From contig JAFDYU010000003.1 of NCBI GenBank assembly GCA_018267285.1, positions 101,002-165,001 of the forward strand: a DNA stretch of 64,000 bases, read 5' to 3'. Position 1 is the first letter of the stretch. The number at the start of each line of letters is the position of its first letter. This document shows positions 27,836 through 36,615 of this stretch, piece by piece. This stretch comes from Bacteroidota bacterium. GTDB taxonomy: Bacteria > Bacteroidota > Bacteroidia > Cytophagales > Cyclobacteriaceae. A model generated the notes under the pieces. It was not told the DNA's origin. It saw only the letters and a list, made by a program, of their open reading frames with translations, and did not search any database. The position numbers and the translations under genes are program-made.

Positions 27836-29071
27836 ATGACCATAACAAGATTGGCACTGCTGTTTTTTTTCGTGCTGTATGCCCAAGCTTCGGTTTCACA
27901 GACTTCAAATACTAACGAAATAATTGACGCTCGTAATTGGACGAGTGAAACTACATTGGCACTAAACGGAACTTGTGTTTTTTTCGAAAACCAATTGCTA
28001 TCGCCTTCCGAATGTAAAAGCCAACTGGGTAGCCTTGTTGATTTTCCAAAACTATTCGACACTGATAAAGAAACAGAATTCGCCACCTTTAAACTCACCG
28101 TTTTGCTGCCTACCGGAGAAAAGGATTTGGCCTTAGCACTACCCCAGATGTATTGCAGCTACCGGTTGTGGGCTAACGAAAAGATCATTGCCGAAAACGG
28201 AACGGTGGGAACAACAAAAGCCGAAGCAATTCCTCAGTGGTTACCAAAAACCGTTCCCTTCCATGCGGAGTCGGATACGCTTACGCTGGTATTACAAGTA
28301 TCGAATTTTTACCACGCCAAAGGAGGACTTAAAGAATCCATCTTCCTGGGAAAGGCTGAAACCATGATGCACAAAAGAAACATTTCAGTTATGAGCAATA
28401 TCGTTGAAGCGGCTGCCTTGTTTCTGATCGGCATATTTTATTTAGCTGTTTTTATATTCCGTACGAAAAAAGTAACTGTATATTTTGCACTGCTCTGCAT
28501 AACCTGGGCTGTACGTGCCTTGTTTTCCAACCTTTACCTTTCCATCAGTTTCTTGCCGGGATTTGATTGGTTCATAATGATCCGTATTGAATATGTGACA
28601 CTCTACCTGACAATGATTTGGGCAGTGCTCTTTGTAGGCAGCATCTTCCAAAGCGAATCGAATGTAATTATTAAATACAGCCTGGTGTTTGGCAATATTA
28701 TCTTCGCTGCCTTTACACTTTATTCCGAACCTCGTCTTTTCACCCGAGGGCTCAATATCTATCTGATCGTTTCAGCTATTTTATTATTATACTGCGGGTA
28801 CACGGTTATACGCGCATGGGTAAACGAACGCACAGGTTCGGGGCTGCTCACCATTTCTCTAATCCTCGCCCTCAATGTTTTTGGTTACGATATTTTTGTT
28901 TACGAGGGCTTCTCGACATACGATCCGGTAATTTTCAGTGCGGGGTACATCTTCATTTTTTTGTTAATGGCGTTGGCGTTGGCATTGCACCTGCAAATCA
29001 TCAAAAGCAAACCGGGGCCAACCTCTCACCTTACCTACGATGATCTTTACAAAAATCAGAACCTGAATTAA
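27836..29071 (+). CDS. 7TM-DISM receptor-like protein without an output domain
   Basis: The ATG at 27836 gives 411 residues with a signal peptide (about 1-22, ending SVSQT); the frame extends upstream to a GTG at 27791 that would hide the signal. A beta-rich extracytoplasmic domain of about 150 residues (7TMR-DISMED-like, jelly-roll pattern) is followed by seven hydrophobic helices between about 195 and 385. The protein stops some 25 residues after the last helix, so the usual histidine kinase, GGDEF or HTH output is missing. It could be a stand-alone sensor for a partner encoded elsewhere. Confidence 0.78.
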   Translation: MTITRLALLFFFVLYAQASVSQTSNTNEIIDARNWTSETTLALNGTCVFFENQLLSPSECKSQLGSLVDFPKLFDTDKETEFATFKLTVLLPTGEKDLALALPQMYCSYRLWANEKIIAENGTVGTTKAEAIPQWLPKTVPFHAESDTLTLVLQVSNFYHAKGGLKESIFLGKAETMMHKRNISVMSNIVEAAALFLIGIFYLAVFIFRTKKVTVYFALLCITWAVRALFSNLYLSISFLPGFDWFIMIRIEYVTLYLTMIWAVLFVGSIFQSESNVIIKYSLVFGNIIFAAFTLYSEPRLFTRGLNIYLIVSAILLLYCGYTVIRAWVNERTGSGLLTISLILALNVFGYDIFVYEGFSTYDPVIFSAGYIFIFLLMALALALHLQIIKSKPGPTSHLTYDDLYKNQNLN

Positions 29072-29077
29072 AAACGG

Positions 29078-29109
29078 GTTTACGCATTTCGTTCGTTTGG
29101 ATTACCTTT
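29078..29109 (+). promoter_or_regulatory. Promoter-like boxes upstream of leuS
   Basis: TTTA at 29078-29081, a 20-bp spacer and a perfect TACCTTTG at 29102-29109 fit the Bacteroidota TTTG-N19-21-TAnnTTTG pattern with one mismatch. The leader to the leuS ATG at 29141 would be about 27 nt. Confidence 0.45.
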
Positions 29110-29140
29110 GCCCCTTATTTGTTTTTCTATTTCAGATTTT

Positions 29141-31927
29141 ATGGCCGATTACAGCAAAGAAGAGATCAAGCGCATAGAAGAAAAGTGGCGCAACGAGTGG
29201 GCAAAGCGTGGCATTTATAAAGTTGAAGAAGTCCAGTCCAAACCAAAATATTATGTATTGGATATGTTCCCCTATCCATCGGGGGCCGGGCTGCACGTGG
29301 GGCATCCGTTGGGTTACATTGCCTCCGATGTAATCGCCCGCTTCAAACGCCTGAAGGGGTATAATGTGCTGCACCCCATGGGCTTCGATGCCTTTGGGCT
29401 TCCGGCCGAACAATACGCCATAGAACACGGTGTACATCCGGCTGCATCCACACGGGCAAACATCGAAAATTTTAAAAGCCAATTGGGTAAGATCGGGTTT
29501 TGCTACGACTGGAGTCGTGAAGTGCAAACGTGCGATCCGCACTATTACAAATGGACGCAGTGGATATTTTTACAAATCTTCGACAGTTGGTTCAACCGGA
29601 AAAATAAAAAAGCCGAGCGCATCACTACCTTAACTTGGATTTTTGAAAACGAAGGAAATGCCGAACATCCGGTACCTAATTCAAAATTCGAAATTCAGAA
29701 CTTTACGGCAGCAGAATGGAAAACGTTCACCCAAAAACAACGACAGGAAATTCTGATGCAATACCGATTGGCCTACCTGGCTTACACCGATGTAAACTGG
29801 TGCGAGGCATTGGGCACAGTACTCGCCAACGATGAAGTAATCAATGGCGTAAGTTACCGTGGCGGCTTTCCGGTGGTGAAACGACAAATGCAACAATGGA
29901 ACCTGCGCATTACCGAATACGCAGACCGTCTGCTCAAAGGGCTTGACGAAATCGACTTTAGCGACTCGATGAAAGAAATCCAGCGCAACTGGATCGGCAA
30001 GTCGGTTGGGTGCGAACTTGATTTCAGCCTCTCTCATGGCGAAGCTAAAATCCGTGTTTTCACCACACGCCCCGACACTATTTTTGGAGTTGACTTCATG
30101 GTGTTGGCGCCCGAACACGAACTGGTAAAGCAAATTACAACCTCATCTCAAGCCGGGGAAGTAGAAAAATATCTGAACTATGTAGCCGGCCGTTCGGAAA
30201 TTGATCGCATGGCCGAAGTAAAAAAAATTACCGGGGCATTTACGGGAGCGTATGCCGTCAATCCATTCAACGGAAAAAAAATACCGGTGTGGATAAGCGA
30301 ATACGTTTTGGCCGGATATGGCACTGGTGCTATCATGGCCGTGCCTTGTGGCGATGAGCGTGATCATAAATTTGCCAAACACTTCAATATCTCGGTTACC
30401 AATATTATTGGCTCACACTATACGGGAACAGAGGCAAATCCTACCAAAGAGGCAACTCTTGAAAACTCCGGTTTTTTGAATGGAATGGTTATGCACAAAG
30501 CCATTGATGTTGCCATTGATGAGATTGAGAAAAAAGGAATTGGAAAACGACAAGTGAACTACAAAATGCGCGATGCGGGCTGGAGCCGACAGCGTTACTG
30601 GGGCGAGCCGTTTCCGGTGGTGTATCGTGACGATATGCCCTACCCCATGAACGAAACCGAGTTGCCTCTGACTTTGCCGGACACCGATAATTTTAAATCC
30701 TCCGGCAATGGCGAAGGGCCACTGGCAAACTTGAAAGACTGGATTCATTTTTCGGACAACGCCAAACGCGACAGCAACACCATGCCCACGCACGCAGGTG
30801 CTGCTTGGTATTTTTTACGCTACATGGACCCGCACAACACCAAAGAATTTGCCTCCAAAGAAAAATTGAACTACTGGAATCAGGTGGATGTGTATATCGG
30901 TGGGTCCGAACATGCCGTTGCTCACTTGCTTTATTCAAGGCTGTGGACAAAAATTTTACACGATCTTGGCTATCTTAATTTTGACGAGCCGTTTAAAAAG
31001 TTGATTAACCAAGGAAAGATTACGGGCGACTCAAGGTTTGTGTATCGAGTTCGTGGTACCAATACATTTGTTTCGTATGGCATAAAAGATCAACATGAAA
31101 CCGATGCGCTCCGAACCGATGTCAATATTGTAAACGGATTAGAACTCGACACCGAAGCGTTTAAAAAATGGAAACCGGATTTTGCAAATGCCGAGTTTAT
31201 CCTTGAAGAAGACGGCAAATACATCTGCGGTTCTGCCATTGAAAAAATGAGCAAGTCGTACTTTAACGTAGTGAACCCCGATGACATCATTGATAAATAT
31301 GGAGCAGACACACTGCGGTTGTACGAAATGTTTCTTGGCCCGCTCGAAGCCTCGAAGCCCTGGAGTACCAGCGGCATTGATGGCGTATATAAATTCTTAA
31401 GACGCTTTTGGAATCTCTACCACGATGCCAATGGAAATTTTATAGTGAGCAACGAAGAGCCCACCCGCGATGAACTAAAGGCTTTGCATCGGCTCATCAA
31501 AAAAGTAGAGTACGATGTGGAGCATTATTCGTTCAACACATCGGTGAGCGAGTTTATGATTTGTGCCAACGAACTGTCGTCATTAAAATGCAACAAGCGT
31601 TTGATCCTTGAGCCGCTGGCCATTACACTGGCTGCGTACGCACCCCATATTGCCGATGAGCTCTGGCAAAAACTGGGACACGAAGATTGTATATTAAATG
31701 CGACCTTTCCGGCATTGAACGAAGAACTGCTGAAAGAGAATGCGTTTGAATACCCCATCTCCATCAACGGAAAAGTGCGTGCCAAAATGAACTTTGCGCT
31801 CGACATGCCAAAAGCTGATATGGAAAAACTTGTGCTTGCCTCGGAAGCTGTGCAAAAATGGAGCGATGGAAAACCCCCGAAAAAAGTGATTATTGTGCCG
31901 GGGAAAATCGTGAACATTGTTGTTTAA
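29141..31927 (+). CDS. leuS: Leucyl-tRNA synthetase
   Basis: A 928-residue class I synthetase. I use ATG 29141 (MADYSKEEI), because the 11 residues upstream overlap the promoter region. HIGH-type motif GAGLHVGHPLGY near 48-59, editing domain with the T-rich FTTRPDTIFGV near 308, and KMSKS near 702. Two insertions (about 165-210, before DVNWCEALG, and about 640-690, before KMSKS) are usual for Bacteroidota LeuRS. Charges tRNA-Leu and edits mischarged products. Confidence 0.97.
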   Translation: MADYSKEEIKRIEEKWRNEWAKRGIYKVEEVQSKPKYYVLDMFPYPSGAGLHVGHPLGYIASDVIARFKRLKGYNVLHPMGFDAFGLPAEQYAIEHGVHPAASTRANIENFKSQLGKIGFCYDWSREVQTCDPHYYKWTQWIFLQIFDSWFNRKNKKAERITTLTWIFENEGNAEHPVPNSKFEIQNFTAAEWKTFTQKQRQEILMQYRLAYLAYTDVNWCEALGTVLANDEVINGVSYRGGFPVVKRQMQQWNLRITEYADRLLKGLDEIDFSDSMKEIQRNWIGKSVGCELDFSLSHGEAKIRVFTTRPDTIFGVDFMVLAPEHELVKQITTSSQAGEVEKYLNYVAGRSEIDRMAEVKKITGAFTGAYAVNPFNGKKIPVWISEYVLAGYGTGAIMAVPCGDERDHKFAKHFNISVTNIIGSHYTGTEANPTKEATLENSGFLNGMVMHKAIDVAIDEIEKKGIGKRQVNYKMRDAGWSRQRYWGEPFPVVYRDDMPYPMNETELPLTLPDTDNFKSSGNGEGPLANLKDWIHFSDNAKRDSNTMPTHAGAAWYFLRYMDPHNTKEFASKEKLNYWNQVDVYIGGSEHAVAHLLYSRLWTKILHDLGYLNFDEPFKKLINQGKITGDSRFVYRVRGTNTFVSYGIKDQHETDALRTDVNIVNGLELDTEAFKKWKPDFANAEFILEEDGKYICGSAIEKMSKSYFNVVNPDDIIDKYGADTLRLYEMFLGPLEASKPWSTSGIDGVYKFLRRFWNLYHDANGNFIVSNEEPTRDELKALHRLIKKVEYDVEHYSFNTSVSEFMICANELSSLKCNKRLILEPLAITLAAYAPHIADELWQKLGHEDCILNATFPALNEELLKENAFEYPISINGKVRAKMNFALDMPKADMEKLVLASEAVQKWSDGKPPKKVIIVPGKIVNIVV

Positions 31928-31934
31928 CTTTTCT

Positions 31935-34469
31935 ATGTTCACAAGGGTTTTTAAACTTTGCTCTCTGATTCTTGGCTTATTCTCATTTTATATTGCCCGA
32001 AGTCAAACGTTGCAAGGTAATATCGTGGATAGCCTTACACGTCAGCCTATAGCTTTTGCCAGCATCATGCTCGATGATAACCGCACCGGTACCTCTTCAG
32101 ACATTGAGGGAAAATTTACATTAATGCTCCCTGCAAATTATACCGGAAAAGTAACCGTTTCTCATGTTAGTTATGAAAAGAAACTGTTGGGTGTCAATTA
32201 TTTTCACACACACCGAATTGTTGCGCTGATGCCCTCAACGACACTTTTACAAATGGTAGCCGTTACGGCTACCAAAGCTGAAAACCCTGCCTTTCGAATT
32301 ATCCGTCAGGCTATAGCACATAAAAAAGAACACGACCCCGATCATCTTAAATCGTACGAATACATATCATATAATAAATTCTTAGTTACGATGAGCGCGC
32401 CTTCAGCACACATGGACTCCGTCATCCAGCAAATAAAGGCAGGAACTTACAAACCGAAACCTAAAATAAAACAGAAAGATCTGCATACATCTGTATTCAA
32501 AAAAAGAAAATCTCCAACCAAGCCTGATACAGTGAAAATCAAGAAAAACAGGCAGCGACTGGTTTCTTTTGATAGTCTAGTGCGCACCACACACTTCTTC
32601 TTGAGCGAATCTGTTACAGAAAAACAGAAAATCAATCCTGATAAAGAGAAAGAAAAACTTCTGGCACTGCAAGTTTCAGGTTTTAAAAGCCCGCTCTTTA
32701 CTAATGTAGCTACCGATTACCAGCCGTTTTCATTTTATAAAGACAACATCTCATTACTCCAAAAAGATTTTATCAATCCAATCAGTAAGGGGACATTCGG
32801 TCGCTATGACTTTTATCTGGCCGATACTACCTATTATAACGCAGACACAATTTTCACTATTCGCTACAAACCAAAGACAGGCAAGCTTTTCAACGGACTA
32901 AAGGGAATGGTATCAATCTGTACCGATGGCTTCGCGATTAAAAATGTGATCGCCACATCGGCCGATTCCTTGGCCCCCATGGGCATTCGTATTCAGCAAA
33001 ATTATGAAAAGATTGATGGGCATTGGTTTCCGGTGCAACTCAACACCGACATGGATTTTTATCATATCATCATCATCGGGCGGCACATGCTCATTCAGCA
33101 TCAAAGTTTCTTAAAAGATATTAAAATCAATCCGATCCTCAAGGCTTCTTCATTTGGCGATATGAAAGTGGAACTCAGTTTACCAAAACAAGAAGAAAAC
33201 AGAGTAACACTCAATCACTTTCGAAACGGTGATTTAGATTTTAAAGAAAAACGAACCTACAAGTTGGTAGATTCTACGATGCGTAAAGTTAGATGGATGG
33301 ACAAGGTAATAGAAACCTTAGTTACGCAGACAGTGCCCATTGGTTTTCTGGATCTTGATTTGACCAAGATCAGTAAAGTCAATCGATACGAATCCTTTAG
33401 GTTAGGCGCAGGGCTTTACACCAACGACCGGTTTTCAAAATGGGTACGTGTAGGCGGCTATGCAGGCTATGGTTTTCGGGATGAACAATGGAAATATGGC
33501 GGGGAGATGAAATTCAATTTCAATTTGGATAAGGATTTCTTTGTCCGCTTCAGCTATGCCAAAGACATTTATGAGACAGGCTCATCGCACATCAACCGTG
33601 AGGGGCAACTGCCCGGTTCGGAAAGTTTCAGGGTATTTATTTCTTCGCGCTACGACCGGATCGAAACGTACAAAGCCGAAATCGGTTATCGGGTTTTTTC
33701 CGATGTGCACGCCACGTTCTTCACCTCAAGAAACCAAATCAATCCTACCTACAATTACCAACTTGCTGTAGATAACCAGCCAAGCAATCAATTTTTAATT
33801 GCCGAAACCGGTGTCAACCTCCGTTATGTGCACGATGAAAGCTACATGAGTTTGCGAGGGAAGAAAATATTTCTGGGGCAGCGGTTTCCGGTATTTACCT
33901 TTTCTTATGCACAAGCCACCCCTTGGTATAATGCACAAAGTTTTAATTACTCCAAATTCGATTTTTCGGCCAAGCAATTATTCAAACACCGAAACGGCAG
34001 CAAAACAAGATTTTATTTTGCTGCCGGTGTTGTTAACGGAGTTGCCCCGTATGGAAAGCTGTACACGGGTCGGGGTGCAAGCTCAACCGGGTATCTGGTA
34101 GACGACTATTTTCAAACGATGGGCATCTATGAATTTACCGCTTCAAAATATGCTTCCTTTTTCCTTAACCACAACTTTGGAAACATTTTATTAAACAAAA
34201 AATATTCAAAGCCCGAGTTGGTACTCTATCACAATATGGGTGTTGGAATATTAGATAATCAAAGTGCGCAACTCGGGCTCACGCTTCAAAGCTTTGACAA
34301 AGGTTTTTATGAGTCCGGTATAGGGCTGAACAACCTCATCCGAGGGAACTATGCCAACGTAGCCCGTTGGGGTGTGGGTGGAGGTGTATTTTATCGGTAC
34401 GGTTCATACCAATTTCAAAAAACAGAAAATAATTTAGCTGCAAAGTTTTTGTTTAGTTTAAGTTTCTGA
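31935..34469 (+). CDS. DUF5686 / CarboxypepD-regulatory-like outer-membrane protein
   Basis: The ATG at 31935 gives 844 residues with a signal peptide (about 1-24); the frame also runs from 31917 inside leuS. A CarboxypepD-regulatory-like beta sandwich (about 27-110, with DSLTRQPIAFASIML) precedes the DUF5686 region (about 115-844). The last 400 residues alternate as transmembrane strands and the chain ends in phenylalanine (SLSF), as in a TonB-dependent-receptor-like or FadL-like barrel. No plug or TonB box is evident. Function unknown; the family is broad in Bacteroidota. Confidence 0.85.
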   Translation: MFTRVFKLCSLILGLFSFYIARSQTLQGNIVDSLTRQPIAFASIMLDDNRTGTSSDIEGKFTLMLPANYTGKVTVSHVSYEKKLLGVNYFHTHRIVALMPSTTLLQMVAVTATKAENPAFRIIRQAIAHKKEHDPDHLKSYEYISYNKFLVTMSAPSAHMDSVIQQIKAGTYKPKPKIKQKDLHTSVFKKRKSPTKPDTVKIKKNRQRLVSFDSLVRTTHFFLSESVTEKQKINPDKEKEKLLALQVSGFKSPLFTNVATDYQPFSFYKDNISLLQKDFINPISKGTFGRYDFYLADTTYYNADTIFTIRYKPKTGKLFNGLKGMVSICTDGFAIKNVIATSADSLAPMGIRIQQNYEKIDGHWFPVQLNTDMDFYHIIIIGRHMLIQHQSFLKDIKINPILKASSFGDMKVELSLPKQEENRVTLNHFRNGDLDFKEKRTYKLVDSTMRKVRWMDKVIETLVTQTVPIGFLDLDLTKISKVNRYESFRLGAGLYTNDRFSKWVRVGGYAGYGFRDEQWKYGGEMKFNFNLDKDFFVRFSYAKDIYETGSSHINREGQLPGSESFRVFISSRYDRIETYKAEIGYRVFSDVHATFFTSRNQINPTYNYQLAVDNQPSNQFLIAETGVNLRYVHDESYMSLRGKKIFLGQRFPVFTFSYAQATPWYNAQSFNYSKFDFSAKQLFKHRNGSKTRFYFAAGVVNGVAPYGKLYTGRGASSTGYLVDDYFQTMGIYEFTASKYASFFLNHNFGNILLNKKYSKPELVLYHNMGVGILDNQSAQLGLTLQSFDKGFYESGIGLNNLIRGNYANVARWGVGGGVFYRYGSYQFQKTENNLAAKFLFSLSF

Positions 34470-34563
34470 CGCAGTTAGACAAATTCCTCAAGCAATTATT
34501 GCCTGATGTTCAGCAAGCTTTCAAACAGTTGTCAGCCTGTATAAAATAAAAAATAAAAAAAAA

Positions 34564-34585
34564 GGAGGGTGAAAAATCACTCTCC
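34564..34585 (-). terminator. Rho-independent terminator of the Spy-like gene
   Basis: GGAGGGTG and CACTCTCC form an 8-bp stem with one mismatch and a 6-nt loop, followed on the minus strand by a run of T residues. It lies 29 nt after the stop of the Spy-like gene in the 143-nt gap between two convergent genes. Confidence 0.7.
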
Positions 34586-34613
34586 ATTTTTCAAACACTA
34601 AACTTCCAACGTA

Positions 34614-35102
34614 TTAATTGCGGTGGCCTTGTCTCATCCGGTCATGGCCTTTTCCATTCCCTCGGCCGAATCCTTTACGCAAATCGAATGCAAGCCGTTG
34701 TTCATCGGTGAGCAGCTTGCGGATCGCCTCATAATTTGCAGCTTGCCTTTTCATGAGTTGCGATTGTGTTTTTGCAATGTCATCGATGGTAGCATTTACT
34801 GCGTTAACATCAACGGTAGCAGCCGTCTGCAACGTGCGGAGGTGTGCCCGTTTTTCTGCCAATTGATTGGTGAGTGGTAACGTTTCTTTACCAAAAGCCA
34901 CACGTTGAGCTTTAATCTTTGCTTTCTGGTCGTCTGTAAGATTGGGTATGACGTGCATGCCATTTCCAGAGCGGGATTGAAAAGTTTTATGCGACCGCAT
35001 GGTGCGGACAGAATCGGTACGTTGTGCCAGCAGCACATTAGTAATTAAGAGAAGCACGATCAAACTGAGACCGGCAACTCTATTTTTCTTTATTGTATTC
35101 AT
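34614..35102 (-). CDS. Spy/CpxP-like periplasmic protein (LTxxQ motif)
   Basis: A 162-residue protein with a signal peptide (about 1-26, cleaved near LLAQR). The mature part is helical and basic, with two LTxxQ-type motifs (NLTDDQKAKI near 54 and LLTDEQRLAF near 131) that mark the Spy/CpxP periplasmic chaperone and metal-sensor group, and an unusual Gly/Arg/His-rich C-terminus (GFGRGNGKGHDRMRQGHRN). The histidines could bind metal. Inferred role: periplasmic refolding or stress buffering. Confidence 0.75.
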   Translation of the reverse strand: MNTIKKNRVAGLSLIVLLLITNVLLAQRTDSVRTMRSHKTFQSRSGNGMHVIPNLTDDQKAKIKAQRVAFGKETLPLTNQLAEKRAHLRTLQTAATVDVNAVNATIDDIAKTQSQLMKRQAANYEAIRKLLTDEQRLAFDLRKGFGRGNGKGHDRMRQGHRN

Positions 35103-35260
35103 AGTATTGTTTTTTTCTTTTAGACTGTAAATATCGCTCCAAGTAATGTTTATTAATGTTAAAAAAAGTTAGATTTGGTTAAAAGCGCACTACCAAAAAA
35201 TGATGCCAACGGCCATTCAACAACATTTTCATTACCTTCACGTCCGTTAAAAATCTGTGT

Positions 35261-36262
35261 ATGTATTCTTCAAAAATAGTAAGCCTGGGGCATCATGTTC
35301 CCGACACCGTAATCACCAATCAATACCTATCCAATCTGATGGATACCAACGATGAATGGATAACCGAACGTACAGGCATAAAAGAAAGAAGATGGATAGA
35401 CCCAAAAGTAGATACCGTTGCCAACATGGCTGCCAAAGCTACGCGAATGGCTTTGCAACGAGCAAACCTCACCGAAAAAGATATTGATTTTATTGTTTTC
35501 GCTACCATCACTCCCGATTATTTTTTTCCGGGTTCGGGCGTTTTGCTCCAACGCGAACTAGGCCTCGATGGCCGCATCGCAGCCCTCGACATTCGCAACG
35601 CCTGCTCGGGTTTTATTTATGCCCTCTCCGTTGCCGATCAATTCATCAAAACCGGAATGTATAAAACCATTTTGGTTGTTGGCGCAGAAATACAATCTAC
35701 TGCACTCGACATCACCACGCGTGGCCGAAATACCGCTGTGATTTTTGGCGATGGTGCCGGAGCTGCTATTTTACAGCGATCGGATAAGCAGGGCATTCTC
35801 TCCACACACCTGCACTCCGATGGACGTTTTGCCGAAGAACTCTATGTGAAAGACCCCGGCAGCAGCAGGCCTCATGCCGAGCGCCAACCCGAACAAATTC
35901 TTGATACCACCTCCTTTAAAGTAGTGATGAACGGCAACCAGGTTTTTAAGCACGCCACTACTCGTTTTATGGAGGTGATACAAGAAGCACTCGATCAAAA
36001 TAACTTAAAAAAGGAAGAGATCAGCCTGCTGATACCACATCAGGCCAACCTGCGCATCAGCCAGTATATCCAGGCAAAACTTTCGCTTCGCGATGACCAG
36101 GTGTACAACAACATAATGCGTATGGGCAACACCACGGCCGCTTCAATACCTATAGCCATGAGCGAGGCGTGGGCAGAAAAAAGAATCAAAGAAAATGACG
36201 TACTTTGTCTGGCCGCATTCGGCAGTGGTTTCACGTGGGCCTCTGCGTTGATCCGGTGGTAA
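35261..36262 (+). CDS. 3-oxoacyl-ACP synthase III (FabH-family)
   Basis: A 333-residue KAS III enzyme with the Cys-His-Asn triad: NACSGF (Cys near 113), PHQANLR (His near 256) and MGNTTAAS (Asn near 288). It condenses acetyl- or branched acyl-CoA with malonyl-ACP to start fatty acid synthesis. It is not in a fab operon, and Bacteroidota often carry several FabH paralogues, so I leave the symbol blank. Confidence 0.92.
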   Translation: MYSSKIVSLGHHVPDTVITNQYLSNLMDTNDEWITERTGIKERRWIDPKVDTVANMAAKATRMALQRANLTEKDIDFIVFATITPDYFFPGSGVLLQRELGLDGRIAALDIRNACSGFIYALSVADQFIKTGMYKTILVVGAEIQSTALDITTRGRNTAVIFGDGAGAAILQRSDKQGILSTHLHSDGRFAEELYVKDPGSSRPHAERQPEQILDTTSFKVVMNGNQVFKHATTRFMEVIQEALDQNNLKKEEISLLIPHQANLRISQYIQAKLSLRDDQVYNNIMRMGNTTAASIPIAMSEAWAEKRIKENDVLCLAAFGSGFTWASALIRW

Positions 36263-36308
36263 AATTCGTTAATAGTTATGGCTATTCGTTAGCAGTCTCG
36301 CAATAACC

Positions 36309-36350
36309 AGTAACGATTAACAAGTAACGATTAACAATTAACGATTCATG
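36309..36350 (+). repeat. Three 14-bp tandem repeats abutting a start codon
   Basis: AGTAACGATTAACA occurs twice exactly (36309-36322, 36323-36336) and a third, diverged copy (36337-36350) contains the ATG of the 74-aa gene. The preceding gap also holds related TTCGTTA/ATAGTTA words. Confidence 0.8.
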
Positions 36351-36572
36351 AAAACGTCCTCGTACAATCCCAGTCCGCTCGAAGTTGATTTGGCCAATGC
36401 CTTGTTTATTTTGCAAAAGGATATAGAAAAACATTTGCAAGACAACGAAATCGTTCAAGTGCAAACCAACATCAACCGCGATAACCCCATGGTGAAGTTT
36501 AATTTACTCGATAAAGATGGCGATCCGCATGAAATTGTGGTGCGCATCGTACAAATACCGGATAAGTTTTGA
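36348..36572 (+). CDS. Conserved-looking 74-aa hypothetical protein
   Basis: A small soluble protein I cannot name. It has no signal or membrane segment; residues 8-30 look helical and acidic and 40-72 alternate as beta strands (MVKFNLLDKDGDPHEIVV). It lies in the same direction as the S41 protease gene, whose ATG follows 44 nt later, so co-transcription is likely. Codon use is like its neighbours, supporting a real gene. Confidence 0.6.
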   Translation: MKTSSYNPSPLEVDLANALFILQKDIEKHLQDNEIVQVQTNINRDNPMVKFNLLDKDGDPHEIVVRIVQIPDKF

Positions 36573-36615
36573 TGGATGGGGAAACATACCACCGCCCGCT
36601 GACGTTGTGTTGAAT

